A DNA stretch of 64,000 nucleotides from Sphingopyxis sp. UBA6723 (lineage in GTDB: Bacteria > Pseudomonadota > Alphaproteobacteria > Sphingomonadales > Sphingomonadaceae). Position numbers and translations under genes: made by a program. Position 1 is the stretch's first letter; each line of letters begins with the position of its first letter. Location of the stretch: NCBI RefSeq assembly GCF_002454115.1, contig NZ_DKIH01000010.1:117144-181143 (forward strand), written 5' to 3'. Below the pieces are notes generated by a model, which ran no database searches, was not told where the DNA came from, and saw only the letters and a list, made by a program, of their open reading frames with translations. This document shows positions 1-9,053 of this stretch, piece by piece.

Positions 1-620
1 TTGGCGTGGCCGACCAATTCGTTCTTGCGCCCCTGGGCGTTAGGATCTCGGTCAGGGTCGAGGAGCGGCTTGGCAGTCTCGGCCGATGCTGGCGGAACAC
101 TTGCATCGGTAGTCACCGGTGCAGGGGCGGCGGCGCGACCGCCGCCCGCCAATTGCAGCATGACGCCAGACTCGCGTGCGGCCTTCTGCTCAGCGGCGAT
201 GCGCTGGCGCTCGGCTTCGGCTTCCTGCGCGGCCCGGCTCACCGCATCGGCAGCGGGGTCAGGGGGAACCATCCCGCCAAGCTGCCGCTGGCGCTCGAGG
301 ATCGGCCGCCCGAGATCACCGGGAAGCGGTAGCCCGAGCTTCGGCACGTCGCCATAGCTCGTCGGCGCGCCCGCGAGCGCATCAGGCGGCGCCTTCGCGC
401 CAACCAGCTTTTCATCGCTTCGTGCGATCAGGCTCAGGGTCGCGGGCTTGAGCGCCAGCCAGGCGACGCCGATGATCGCGGTCGAGCCGGCGGCAGCGAT
501 GGCGACGATCGCACCGCGGCGAAAACGGGTGACGCGGCCCGGCGCCGCGCGCAGAACGAGCGTTTCGGGGTCGGCTTTGGGCGCCGCGATCGGCGCGGAA
601 GAAGCGGTTGGATCGGTCAC
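1..620 (-). CDS. trbI: TrbI (VirB10-like) conjugal transfer protein, 3' part missing
   Basis: About 206 N-terminal residues are visible before the left edge. The GTG start at 620 overlaps the TGA of trbG by four bases (GTGA), which decides the start. The protein has a basic cytoplasmic N-terminus, one membrane segment at about residues 37-58 (Ala/Ile/Val-rich after RRGAIV), then a proline- and glutamine-rich periplasmic linker with an Arg/Glu-rich stretch. That is the VirB10/TrbI plan of a protein spanning inner and outer membrane in the secretion channel. The C-terminal beta-barrel domain lies outside the window. It is the last visible gene of the trb block. Confidence 0.85.
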   Translation of the reverse strand, partial: MTDPTASSAPIAAPKADPETLVLRAAPGRVTRFRRGAIVAIAAAGSTAIIGVAWLALKPATLSLIARSDEKLVGAKAPPDALAGAPTSYGDVPKLGLPLPGDLGRPILERQRQLGGMVPPDPAADAVSRAAQEAEAERQRIAAEQKAARESGVMLQLAGGGRAAAPAPVTTDASVPPASAETAKPLLDPDRDPNAQGRKNELVGHA

Positions 621-1468
621 GCGCCCCTCCCGGCCTTGCGCTGCCGGCTCTTCGGCTGGGCGGCGGTGATACGGACAATCTGCTGTTTCTTGCCGCCAAG
701 GCGCAGCTCGGCGACACCGAACAGGCGGTCGACCACATAATAGCGGCCGGCGACGCGATAGTTGACGAGCTGGGCCTCGCCATCCTCGCCAATCACGAAC
801 AGCGGGGGCGCCTCACCCACGGCGATCGCAGGCGAGAACTCGATGTAGGTCTGCCGCCCATCGTCGAACGCGCGCAGCGGCCGCCAGGCCGGCTTGTCGC
901 CCGAGATCGCATAGTTGAAGTTGAGGCTTTCGACCGAGAGGCCCGACGCGATCGGCGTCGCCGCCACGGCTGCATCGCGCTGACGCCGGAGCGCGATCAG
1001 CTCGTCATGTGGATAGGTCCAGGAGATCGCCGCCATCGCGGTCGCGGGCGTGCTTTCGAGCTGGAGATGGTAGGTCCGGCGATCGGTAGCAATGACAAGG
1101 TTTGTGCGTAGGCCCGCCGAAAACGGCTTGACGAGGATGTGCACGCGCTTGCTTTCGCCGATGCCGCTGGTGGTATCGCCGACAGTCCAGCGCACGGTGT
1201 CGCCGGCGGCGACGGACACAATCGTTTCGCCCGGCTGCAAGGCAATGTCGGTGATGCGCTCGGGCGCGGCATAGAGCCGGTAGAGCACGCCTTCCGCCCA
1301 GGGATAGACCTGGACGGCATATATATATCCCGCGCTCGACGGCTCGCGCAGTGCCGCCCGGTTGGCGGCAGTGACGCGCGCGGTGGGTGACGCGGGTTCG
1401 CGGCTCTGCGCAGCGACGCCCATGGCAAGCGCCATCGCGCTCGCCGCCAGGATGAGGGCACGGATCAT
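617..1468 (-). CDS. trbG: TrbG (VirB9-like) outer-membrane channel component
   Basis: This is a 283-residue secreted protein with a signal peptide (hydrophobic residues 3-19, cleavage near AAQS). VirB9/TrbG proteins bind VirB10 and the VirB7 lipoprotein or its equivalent to form the outer-membrane ring of the conjugation channel. The body shows the expected beta-rich pattern, with a lysine-rich basic C-terminus. The ATG overlaps the trbF stop by four bases (ATGA) and its own stop overlaps the trbI start, so expression is probably translationally coupled. Length and position between trbF and trbI match the usual trb order. No separate trbH-like lipoprotein gene is seen beside it. Confidence 0.9.
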   Translation of the reverse strand: MIRALILAASAMALAMGVAAQSREPASPTARVTAANRAALREPSSAGYIYAVQVYPWAEGVLYRLYAAPERITDIALQPGETIVSVAAGDTVRWTVGDTTSGIGESKRVHILVKPFSAGLRTNLVIATDRRTYHLQLESTPATAMAAISWTYPHDELIALRRQRDAAVAATPIASGLSVESLNFNYAISGDKPAWRPLRAFDDGRQTYIEFSPAIAVGEAPPLFVIGEDGEAQLVNYRVAGRYYVVDRLFGVAELRLGGKKQQIVRITAAQPKSRQRKAGRGA

Positions 1469-2307
1469 TGGTCGGTCCTTTCGGGGGATGGTGCGGCTGC
1501 GGGTTGAGCAAGGGTCGGATCGAGCGGCGAGCCCAGCGGAATGTCGGTGGGCGGCGCGACCGGGAGTGATTGTGCGGGATCGGGCACGGCCGATGGTTGC
1601 GGCGAAGGCGGCCGGTCCTGAGGCGTTTCCAGTTCGCGGCTCCAGTCGATCGCGTCAACATAGAGACCGAGCGGGTTTTTTCGGAGCACATCGGCCAAGC
1701 GCGGCGGCTTGATCTTCACCGTGAGCATCGCCGTCCAGCGTGACGTGCTGGCGAGGCTTCCCCGCTCATATTGCTGCTCGGTCCATTTGACCTGGAAGCT
1801 CGTATCCGACGCGCGGACGACGCTCGTCACCTGCACCGAAACCGTCTTGCGCCCGACATCGGCGAACGGATTGGAGGTGCGGGCATATTCGCCGAGGAAC
1901 AGTGACGCACGTTCGGTCGCGAAATCATAGGCTGATAGCCAGTTTTCACGCATCAATACCGGATCGAGCGAGCGCGCTCGAACGCCGGTGATGAACCGGC
2001 CGAGGAACCATGCGATCTGCGGATCGGTCGGCCGATAGTCCTTGGCGGCAGGCGCGACGGCCTGTGCTTGCCCGAGTGCATCGACCTCGACCACATAGGG
2101 CACGACGCGGCTTTGCATCGATTGCCAGACCAGCGCGCCCGACAGACCAGTGGTCAGGAACAGGCCGCCGAAGGCCATCAGCCGCCAGTTCTTCGCCTGT
2201 GCGCGAGCCGAGCCGATACGCTCATCCCAAAGCTGGCCCGCTCGTTGGTAGGGTGTCTCGGGTTCGGGCGTTCGCCCATAGCGCTGCAATGCGCGTCGAA
2301 ATTTCAT
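1465..2307 (-). CDS. trbF: TrbF (VirB8-like) inner-membrane assembly protein
   Basis: The protein has 280 residues: a short cytoplasmic N-terminus, one membrane helix at about residues 43-64 (LMAFGGLFLTTGLSGALVW) and a periplasmic domain of the VirB8/NTF2-like type. VirB8 proteins nucleate the inner-membrane part of the type IV secretion system. The last 60 residues are proline-rich and low-complexity. It lies two bases downstream of trbL and overlaps trbG by four bases, so it belongs to the same transcript. Confidence 0.9.
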   Translation of the reverse strand: MKFRRALQRYGRTPEPETPYQRAGQLWDERIGSARAQAKNWRLMAFGGLFLTTGLSGALVWQSMQSRVVPYVVEVDALGQAQAVAPAAKDYRPTDPQIAWFLGRFITGVRARSLDPVLMRENWLSAYDFATERASLFLGEYARTSNPFADVGRKTVSVQVTSVVRASDTSFQVKWTEQQYERGSLASTSRWTAMLTVKIKPPRLADVLRKNPLGLYVDAIDWSRELETPQDRPPSPQPSAVPDPAQSLPVAPPTDIPLGSPLDPTLAQPAAAPSPERTDQ

Positions 2308-2310
2308 CGC

Positions 2311-3618
2311 TCAGTCCCTTTCCTTGATGTCTGGAGTGGCGCCAGCGCCGCCGCGGTCGCCGCCCTGGATTGCGTGGATCGCCATCTGGCGGCGGTGGCG
2401 AGCATTCTGGCTGGCATGAAGCTTCTGCGCCCAGGCGGGTGTTCCTTCAGCTGCGCCTATCGGCGCGGCTGCGGGGGCGGCGCCGCCGGCACGGGTGCTT
2501 CCTGCTTCCCATGCGGCGCGCTGCCCACGATCGGCGGCAGCGCTAACGCCGAGACCGCCGCTCATCCGGTTGGCAGCCGCGCCGCGCATGGCGGTCGCAA
2601 CGCCGCCGAGGCCCGCGCCGACGCTGGTCGAGCCCGAGGTTTCCTGCCCGAGCTTGTAGGCAGTGGATGCGGCAGACCCCATCGATGTACCGGCGCGGAT
2701 CGCGCCGAGACCGGCCCCCGCGAGACCGCGTGCCGCGCCGACGGCGCCAGCGCCTGCCATCGCAAGACCTCCGCCGGCAAGCACGGTAGTGGCGATCACC
2801 GATCCGGCGCCGAGCTGCGGCGCGCCGGCGACGAGGCCGGATGCGATTCCCGGGCCGAAGATGGAGAGGCCAAAGATCGCGAGGCTCGCGAGCATCAGCG
2901 ACACGGCCTGTTCGATCGACACCTCGTCGCCGGTGATCGCACTGGTGAAGTCGGCGAAATAGTTAGAGCCGATGCCGACGATGACCGCGAGCACCATGAC
3001 CTTGATGCCCGAACTGACGACGTTCCCGAGCACCCGTTCGGCGAGGAACGACGTGCGGTTCCACAGCGCAAAGGGCACGAGCACGAAGCCGGCGAGCGAA
3101 GTAAGCTTGAATTCGAGGATTGTGATGAAAAGCTGGATCGCGAGGATGAAAAAGGCGGCGATGACGACGACCCAGGCGATCACCAGCACGGCGATCTCGA
3201 TGAAATTGTCGAAGAAGGCGATCGGGCCAACCAACTCCTTCGCCTGCTCGAGGAGCGGCCATGCTGCCTCGAAGCCGGTCCCGGCCAGCTTGCCGGGTCG
3301 CAATAAATCGTCAGCCGTAATCGCGCTGCCCCCTGCGGTGAGGCCGAGGCCGGCGAAGCTGCGAAAGATGATATCGGACAGTGTCGAGAAGCTGTTGAGG
3401 ATCAGGGCGAAGACGCCGACATAGAGGATCTTTTTGAGGAACTTGGCGATGACGTCGTCTTCGCCGCCGAGCGCCCAGAACAGCCCGGCGAGCGTGATGT
3501 CGATGCCGATCAGGATCGTGGTCAGGAAACCGACGTCACCGCCCAACAGGCCGAACCCGCTGTCGATGTAGGAGGCGAAGGCCTCCATGAACTGATCGAT
3601 GACATTCAGGTCATCCAT
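2311..3618 (-). CDS. trbL: TrbL (VirB6-like) polytopic membrane protein
   Basis: The product is 435 residues if started at the ATG at 3618, which has an AGGAA ribosome-binding site eight bases upstream; a longer in-frame start at 3681 lacks one. It has six or more hydrophobic segments in the first 290 residues, followed by a glycine/alanine-rich tail and a hydrophilic C-terminus, as is usual for TrbL/VirB6, the inner-membrane channel protein. It follows trbJ after a 136-base gap. In RP4 and Ti plasmids that gap holds trbK (entry exclusion), but no convincing trbK reading frame is present here. Confidence 0.88.
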   Translation of the reverse strand: MDDLNVIDQFMEAFASYIDSGFGLLGGDVGFLTTILIGIDITLAGLFWALGGEDDVIAKFLKKILYVGVFALILNSFSTLSDIIFRSFAGLGLTAGGSAITADDLLRPGKLAGTGFEAAWPLLEQAKELVGPIAFFDNFIEIAVLVIAWVVVIAAFFILAIQLFITILEFKLTSLAGFVLVPFALWNRTSFLAERVLGNVVSSGIKVMVLAVIVGIGSNYFADFTSAITGDEVSIEQAVSLMLASLAIFGLSIFGPGIASGLVAGAPQLGAGSVIATTVLAGGGLAMAGAGAVGAARGLAGAGLGAIRAGTSMGSAASTAYKLGQETSGSTSVGAGLGGVATAMRGAAANRMSGGLGVSAAADRGQRAAWEAGSTRAGGAAPAAAPIGAAEGTPAWAQKLHASQNARHRRQMAIHAIQGGDRGGAGATPDIKERD

Positions 3619-3754
3619 ATGGGCGGGTTCCTGCTTGAAGTTGAAAGGTGTCGCGGGGACCGGCGGCCATGAGAGGGGCAAGCCCTACGGCCCCCGCGAC
3701 GAGACAGGTTCGGACCCGGGGGGAGCTGGGGGCGCGGTCCTCGCCTGCCTCAGC

Positions 3755-4507
3755 TCATTGGCGTGGCGTGTAAGCCTTGCCGTCGCCGAGGAAGCGGCGC
3801 GTCGACTCGCGTGCCTCGCGCGCGATCTGGCCCCGCTGCGCCTGCTCGACCGATTCCGCCCGGAACTGCGCCGCCATCATTTGCTGAAGCTGGAGCTGCT
3901 GCTTGGCGGTGAGCGCGAGAAGCTGGTTCGTGGCCTGCTGCGCCTGAAGCGAGCCTTCCGCGCCCTGGCTGCGCGCGACGATGTCGGCGAGCGCCTGCGT
4001 GTCGCTCCGTACGTTGTCGACGATGCGGTTCTGGACCCCCATCGTCTGGCGAAACGCGGACATCGCGGTATCGAGTTGATCGCGTGCGCGAGCCACACGC
4101 TGATCGCGGCGGAACACCTGATCGAACTCCTGCGGGTAGAGCTGGCGGAAGCGCTCGTCGAGCTGATCGATGCGGAAGTCGACGCCCTGCGCCTGGCCCA
4201 TGAGCTGGTCGATCTGCTGGAGGCGCTGGCGAAGCTCCTGAAGTTGCGGGAAATCGATCCGGGACAGGTTCTTGCCCTGGTTGATCAGCATCTGCGCTTC
4301 GTTCTGGAGACTCTGGATCTGGTTGTTGATCTGGGCAAGCGTGCGCGCGGCGGTGAGCAGGTTTTGCGAATAGTTCGATGGATCGAACACACTGAGCTGG
4401 GCCGCGACGGGCGTCGAGGTCAACGCGATGCCGATACCGAGCGAGCCGACGGCGCCGAGCGCGAGAGCGGAGAGGCACGCATATTTGCGGATAGGGATAC
4501 GGGGCAC
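3755..4507 (-). CDS. trbJ: TrbJ (VirB5-like) pilus-associated periplasmic protein
   Basis: This 250-residue protein starts with a signal peptide (hydrophobic residues 10-35, cleavage after PVAA). The mature part is glutamine-rich and alpha-helical with long coiled-coil stretches (for example around LQELRQRLQQIDQL), typical of TrbJ/VirB5, a minor pilus-tip component. It lies six bases downstream of trbE and ahead of trbL, the standard trb order. Confidence 0.9.
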   Translation of the reverse strand: MPRIPIRKYACLSALALGAVGSLGIGIALTSTPVAAQLSVFDPSNYSQNLLTAARTLAQINNQIQSLQNEAQMLINQGKNLSRIDFPQLQELRQRLQQIDQLMGQAQGVDFRIDQLDERFRQLYPQEFDQVFRRDQRVARARDQLDTAMSAFRQTMGVQNRIVDNVRSDTQALADIVARSQGAEGSLQAQQATNQLLALTAKQQLQLQQMMAAQFRAESVEQAQRGQIAREARESTRRFLGDGKAYTPRQ

Positions 4508-4513
4508 GGGAAA

Positions 4514-6982
4514 TTACTCCTTGTCTTCTGGGGGGCGGGCGGCAGGGTGACGCCCAAGCAGGTCGGCCGCCCAATCGAGGCCGGCTTGGGAGAGAAAGGT
4601 CGCGGCGAAGTCGGCCTGGCCCTTTTCGGCCAGCACCGCGTCTATGCGCTTCTGGCTGTCGGGATCGGACGCGCCGCACAACGCCAGCGCGATCGGGCCT
4701 AGCCCAAGCTCGAACAGCCGGTTGCCGCGCGCTGATTGCAGATAATATTGCCGCTTGGGCGTCGCGCGGCTGACCAGTTCGATCTGGCGCGCGTTGAGAC
4801 CGAAGCGGACGTAGACCGTCTGGCCCTGCGGCTCGATCGCCCGATCATTGGGCAGCAAGATGCGCTGCGGACAGCTTTCGATGATGGCCGGCGCGATCGT
4901 GCTGTCGGCGATATCGGCTAGGCTCTGTGTCGCGAACACGACGCTGACGTTCTTCTTGCGCAGCACCTTCAGCCACTCACGGATGCGCGCGGCGAACAGC
5001 GGGTGGTCGAGGAACACCCAGGCTTCATCCAGTACGAGAAGCGTCGGCCGCCCGGTGAAGCGCTCCTCGAGACGATGGAACAGGTAGGTCAGCACGGGCG
5101 CAACGACGCCCGCCTGCCCCATCAGCGCTTCAGTCTCGAAGCACTGCACGTCGGCGATCGCTAGATCGTCTTCGGCGGCGTCGAGCAGGCGGCCGAACGA
5201 TCCTTCGAGCGTATAGGGCGCGAGCGCCGATCGCAGCGGTGCCGATTGCAGCAGCAGCGACAGGCCGGTGAGCGTGCGTTCCTCGATCGGGGCGGTCGCG
5301 AGATTGGTGAGCGCCGACCAGACGGCCTCCTTGATCTCGGGTGTGACCAGTACTTTCTCATGGGCGAGCAGCGCGCCGATCCATTCGGTCGCCCAGGCGC
5401 GTGCGTTGGAGCGATCGATGTGGCGCAGCGGCTGGAAGGCGATCGTTCGCCCGCCCACGTCATCGGCATGACCGCTCTCACCGCCAAGCCCGAGCGCGTG
5501 ATGCGCGCCGCCCATCGCCAGCACGGCCGCGCGCGCCGAAAATCCCTTGTCGAAGACATAGACCTGGGAGTCTGGATATCGCCGGAACTGAAGCGCGAGC
5601 ATTGCGAGCAGCACCGACTTTCCGGCCCCGGTGGGTCCGACGATCAGCATATGACCGACGTCGCCGACATGCGTGCTGAGACGGAACGGCGTCGAGCCGC
5701 TGGTTTCCGCATAAAGCAGCGGCGGACCGTCGAGGTGCGGATTACGCGCCGGTCCTGCCCATACCGAGGACAGCGGCATGAGATGCGCGAGATTCAGGGT
5801 GTGGACGATCGGTTGCCGGACGTTCGCATAGACATGGCCCGGCAGGCTCGACAGCCACGCCTCGACCACATTCATGCCCTCGCGGATGCAGGTGAAGCCG
5901 AGCCCGTTGACGATGCGCTCGACCGCGCGGACCTTTTCCTCGACGCGGGCGCGGTCGATATCGGCAACGGTGATCGTCGTCGTCAGATAGCCGAACGCGA
6001 CATGATCGCCGCCGAGCGCCTGCAAGGCGAGGTCGGCATCGACCACCTTGTTGTCGGCATCGCTGTCGAGAAGCTGGACCGGCTGGTTGTAGATGACTTC
6101 GCGCAGCAGCGCGGTGATCGACTTGCGCTTGTTGAACCACTGCCGCCGCAGGCGAGTGAGCGCTTTGGTTGCGTCGGTCTTGTCGAGCGCAATGAAGCGC
6201 GTCACCCAGCGATAGCCAAAATCCTCATGGTTGAGTCCGTCGAGGATGCCGGGACGGCTCGCGTTCGGAAATCCGAGGATGGTGAGCGTCCGCAGATGCT
6301 CGTCGCCGAGCATCGGTTCGAGCCCGCCGGTCAGCGGCGTGTCGGCGAGCAGCCCGTCCAGATAGATGGGCGTTTCGGGCACGGCGACGACATGGCGGCG
6401 CGCGGAGATCGCACCGTGGAGAAAGGTCAGCATTTCGCTGTCGCCGAGCGCGCGCACCTCGGGCATGAAGCCTCTGAACAGGTCAAGCGCACGATCCGTC
6501 TCGGCGATGAAGCCGGCAAGCGCTTGTCGCCAGTCGCGGCCCTTCGCGTCGTCGCTGCGCTCGATCAGCGCTCGGCCCGCCGTGTCCGCCTGATCGGGCG
6601 GAGGCAGGAGGGTGAGCGTCAGATAATAGCGGCTCTCGAAATGCGCGCCCGCGCTTTCGAACGCCGCGCGCCGTTCCTCATCGACCAGCCACGACGCCGC
6701 ATCGGGAAAGCTGCTGTCGGGATAACCCAGCGCTTCGCGCCGCTCGGCCTCGAAATGGAGTGCCCAGCCCGAGCCGAAGCGCTTCAGGACATTGTTCGCC
6801 CGCGCGCAGGCGGCGACAAGCTCGGCTTCGGTGGCGGATTCTAGATCGGGGCCGCGGAACCTGAGGACGCGCAAAAAGCTGCCGTCCTTGTTGAGCACCA
6901 CGCCGGGCGCGACAAGCGCCGCCCATGGAAGATGATCGGCGAGCCGGTCGGCCTTCTGACGGTATTCGCGCAGATTCAGCAT
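4514..6982 (-). CDS. trbE: TrbE (VirB4-like) conjugation ATPase
   Basis: The 822-residue product starts at the ATG at 6982, which overlaps the end of trbD by seven bases. The much longer upstream frame is a shadow of trbD and trbC. VirB4/TrbE is the cytoplasmic ATPase that powers pilus assembly and dislocates pilin from the membrane. The Walker A motif VGPTGAGKS is near residue 447 and the Walker B motif LLVLDEAW near 647, followed by the SVVFATQSLAD stretch common in VirB4. Length is typical for the CagE/TrbE/VirB4 family. Confidence 0.95.
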   Translation of the reverse strand: MLNLREYRQKADRLADHLPWAALVAPGVVLNKDGSFLRVLRFRGPDLESATEAELVAACARANNVLKRFGSGWALHFEAERREALGYPDSSFPDAASWLVDEERRAAFESAGAHFESRYYLTLTLLPPPDQADTAGRALIERSDDAKGRDWRQALAGFIAETDRALDLFRGFMPEVRALGDSEMLTFLHGAISARRHVVAVPETPIYLDGLLADTPLTGGLEPMLGDEHLRTLTILGFPNASRPGILDGLNHEDFGYRWVTRFIALDKTDATKALTRLRRQWFNKRKSITALLREVIYNQPVQLLDSDADNKVVDADLALQALGGDHVAFGYLTTTITVADIDRARVEEKVRAVERIVNGLGFTCIREGMNVVEAWLSSLPGHVYANVRQPIVHTLNLAHLMPLSSVWAGPARNPHLDGPPLLYAETSGSTPFRLSTHVGDVGHMLIVGPTGAGKSVLLAMLALQFRRYPDSQVYVFDKGFSARAAVLAMGGAHHALGLGGESGHADDVGGRTIAFQPLRHIDRSNARAWATEWIGALLAHEKVLVTPEIKEAVWSALTNLATAPIEERTLTGLSLLLQSAPLRSALAPYTLEGSFGRLLDAAEDDLAIADVQCFETEALMGQAGVVAPVLTYLFHRLEERFTGRPTLLVLDEAWVFLDHPLFAARIREWLKVLRKKNVSVVFATQSLADIADSTIAPAIIESCPQRILLPNDRAIEPQGQTVYVRFGLNARQIELVSRATPKRQYYLQSARGNRLFELGLGPIALALCGASDPDSQKRIDAVLAEKGQADFAATFLSQAGLDWAADLLGRHPAARPPEDKE

Positions 6983-7260
6983 GACAGATGCCCCTTCTGG
7001 CGAAGGTGGCGGACAAGGACCGGGGCGAAGTCGGGATCGCGCTTGGCGGCGAACACCGCGAGAGTGTGCCCGAACGCCCACATGGCCAGCCCGGCGATCC
7101 ACTGCTGGAGACCGAGTCCGAGCGCGGCCGCGATCGTACCATTGACGATCGCGATCGCTCGCGGCGCCCCGCCAAGCAGGATCGGCTCGGCAAGCGCGCG
7201 GTGCATCGGCGCCTCGAACCCCTCGATATGGCTGGCGCCATAGGAATTTGGCGCGTTCAC
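6976..7260 (-). CDS. trbD: TrbD (VirB3-like) membrane protein
   Basis: A 94-residue protein read from the GTG at 7260, which overlaps the trbC stop as GTGA. The N-terminal half carries the FEAPMHRALAEPILLGG type of sequence seen in TrbD/VirB3, followed by two closely spaced hydrophobic segments (about residues 32-52 and 53-70). VirB3 works with VirB4 at the inner membrane during pilus assembly. Its stop falls inside the trbE start region. The GTG start is inferred from this coupling and from the family's length. Confidence 0.88.
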   Translation of the reverse strand: MNAPNSYGASHIEGFEAPMHRALAEPILLGGAPRAIAIVNGTIAAALGLGLQQWIAGLAMWAFGHTLAVFAAKRDPDFAPVLVRHLRQKGHLSC

Positions 7261-7610
7261 GAGATGAGCGCCCCGCCGCCGAAGCTGAAGAAGCTGAGGA
7301 AGAAGCTCGACGCCGCAAACGCGATCGACAGGCCGAAGATGATCTGGATGAGGCGCCGGAACCCGCCTGCCGTCTCGCCGAACGCGAGCGTCAAACCGGT
7401 GACGATGATGATGATCACCGCGACGATCTTGGCGACAGGACCCTGGACCGATTCGAGGACCTGCTGAAGCGGTTCCTCCCACGGCATGCCCGAGCCGGCG
7501 GCCTGCGCGGTGGCGGCGAGCGCAAGCCCGAGGCCGATGGCGGCGCCGGTGAGGAAGATGCTCCGACGATCGGGAATACGGGCAGGAATACGGGACAAGC
7601 GCATGGTCAT
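7257..7610 (-). CDS. trbC: TrbC (VirB2-like) conjugative pilin precursor
   Basis: The precursor has 117 residues with a basic N-terminus, a signal-like hydrophobic segment (about 18-37, ending ATAQAAG) and two membrane helices in the mature part (IVAVIIIIVTGLTLAF and a later Phe/Ser-rich segment). This is the TrbC/VirB2 pilin plan. In RP4 such pilins are cyclised by the S26-type peptidase TraF; a TraF gene is present at 26475-26996. It overlaps trbB by four bases and trbD by four bases. Confidence 0.9.
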   Translation of the reverse strand: MTMRLSRIPARIPDRRSIFLTGAAIGLGLALAATAQAAGSGMPWEEPLQQVLESVQGPVAKIVAVIIIIVTGLTLAFGETAGGFRRLIQIIFGLSIAFAASSFFLSFFSFGGGALIS

Positions 7611-8629
7611 TCTCCTTGGGGTTCGAGGGCGTGGTCGGGAGTAAGGTCGAGGACGGCGTAGCCGCCGTCGGGATCGAGGCCGGCGACGCGCGCGATCGTG
7701 TCGACGCGGCGCGCGAGGCCGCGCCCGGCGATGAACACGATCATGTCGATGGCGTCGGCGATCAGCCGGCGCGGAACGGTGACGACGCTTTCCTGCACGA
7801 GCTGCTCGAGCCGGTAGAGCGCCGACACTGCCGAATTGGCGTGGACGGTTGCGATGCCGCCCGGATGCCCGGTGTTCCAGGCTTTGAGCATGTCGAGCGC
7901 TTCGCGCCCGCGCACCTCGCCAACGACGATGCGATCGGGGCGGAGCCGCAATGTCGAGCGGACAAGATCAGCCATCGTGACGCCGCCGGCTCCGGCAGTG
8001 CCAATCGTACGCGTGCGCAGCCCCACCACGTCGGGCGCGGCGCATTGCAACTCACGCGTGTCTTCAATGATGATGACGCGTTCGTCGAGGTGCGCCATCT
8101 CGGCGAGCAGCGCGTTGGCAAGCGTCGTCTTGCCCGAACTGGTGCCACCCGCGACCAGGATGTTCTTGCGCTCGACCACGGCCATCGACAGCAGTCGCGC
8201 CGTGTCGGCGGGCATGATGCCGTCCCGCACATAGTCGAGCAAAGTGTAGATGCGCGCCGCGGGCTTGCGGATCGAGAAGCACGGCGCGAGGCTGACCGGC
8301 GGCAGGATACCCTCGAACCGCTCGCCCGCGCCTTCGCCGTGCGGTGGCAGCTCGGCTGACACGATCGGCGCATTGCCATGAACCTCTGTCCGTGCGTGGC
8401 TGGCAACCAGGCGGATGATCCGCTCGACCTGCGCGGGCTCATATTTGGTGCCGGTATCGATCCGGCCTTCGCCGAGTCGATCAAGGCGCAACACGCCGTC
8501 CGGGTTCACCATGATCTCGATGACCACCGGATCGGCCAGCGCTGCGGCGATGGTCGGCCCCATCGCGGTGCGCAGCATCGCGCGCCGACGCCCTGCGGAA
8601 TTATCGGAGCCGAAAAGCGTGTCGCTCAT
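7607..8629 (-). CDS. trbB: TrbB (VirB11-like) secretion ATPase
   Basis: This 340-residue protein is a VirB11/PulE-type hexameric ATPase. The Walker A motif GGTSSGKTT is at about residues 160-168, with an Asp-box around IIIEDTRELQ and a GEVRGREALDMLKAWNTGHPG-type segment containing the conserved His box further on. It supplies energy for pilus biogenesis and substrate transfer at the inner membrane. Its ATG overlaps the upstream CopG-like gene by four bases. Confidence 0.95.
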   Translation of the reverse strand: MSDTLFGSDNSAGRRRAMLRTAMGPTIAAALADPVVIEIMVNPDGVLRLDRLGEGRIDTGTKYEPAQVERIIRLVASHARTEVHGNAPIVSAELPPHGEGAGERFEGILPPVSLAPCFSIRKPAARIYTLLDYVRDGIMPADTARLLSMAVVERKNILVAGGTSSGKTTLANALLAEMAHLDERVIIIEDTRELQCAAPDVVGLRTRTIGTAGAGGVTMADLVRSTLRLRPDRIVVGEVRGREALDMLKAWNTGHPGGIATVHANSAVSALYRLEQLVQESVVTVPRRLIADAIDMIVFIAGRGLARRVDTIARVAGLDPDGGYAVLDLTPDHALEPQGE

Positions 8630-9051
8630 CGCCCACCTCCATTGTCTTTCGCGGAGGCAGCAAGCGTGCGCTGGCCGCTGGCGAGCGCTTCGCCGACGCG
8701 GGCAATGAACGCCTCGAAGCGGTCTCGGCCGATCGCACGCGCCGCTTCGTCGGCTTCGGCCAAAGGGGCCTGCACCATCAGTTCATAGCGGATGAACAGC
8801 GCCAGGCTCTCGAGCAGCACATGCCCGTCACGCTCGACACGCCCCAGCGCGAGCGACATGCGATCGAGCCGCTGGCTGAACTTGTTCTCCAGCTCGCTCG
8901 CCGCCTGCCGGTTGAGCCAGGCGGTGAGCGCGTCGGTGAGGATCGCCGATTTGGACGCGCCGGGCTGGCTCGCCAGCGCCTCGAAGCGGTGGCTCAGATC
9001 TTCGGGCAGGAAGAGCTGGTAGCGGACGCGGTTGGGTTTGATCGCGGCCAT
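8626..9051 (-). CDS. CopG/ribbon-helix-helix-type protein between traG and trbB
   Basis: A 141-residue protein whose N-terminal 50 residues fit a ribbon-helix-helix or related small DNA-binding fold: a strand near RVRYQLFLPEDL followed by two helices with SKSAILTDALTAWLNRQ. The rest is helical with no recognised motif. A CopG-like gene in this position is common in trb clusters of ICEs, where it is thought to regulate transfer or bind oriT. It lies two bases after the coupling-protein gene and overlaps trbB by four, so it is part of the transfer operon. Confidence 0.75.
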   Translation of the reverse strand: MAAIKPNRVRYQLFLPEDLSHRFEALASQPGASKSAILTDALTAWLNRQAASELENKFSQRLDRMSLALGRVERDGHVLLESLALFIRYELMVQAPLAEADEAARAIGRDRFEAFIARVGEALASGQRTLAASAKDNGGGR

Positions 9052-9053
9052 TG

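Noticed and set aside
6982..7318. 112-residue N-terminal extension of TrbE
   Set aside because: The Arg-rich sequence is a shadow of trbD; TrbE homology begins at the ATG at 6982.
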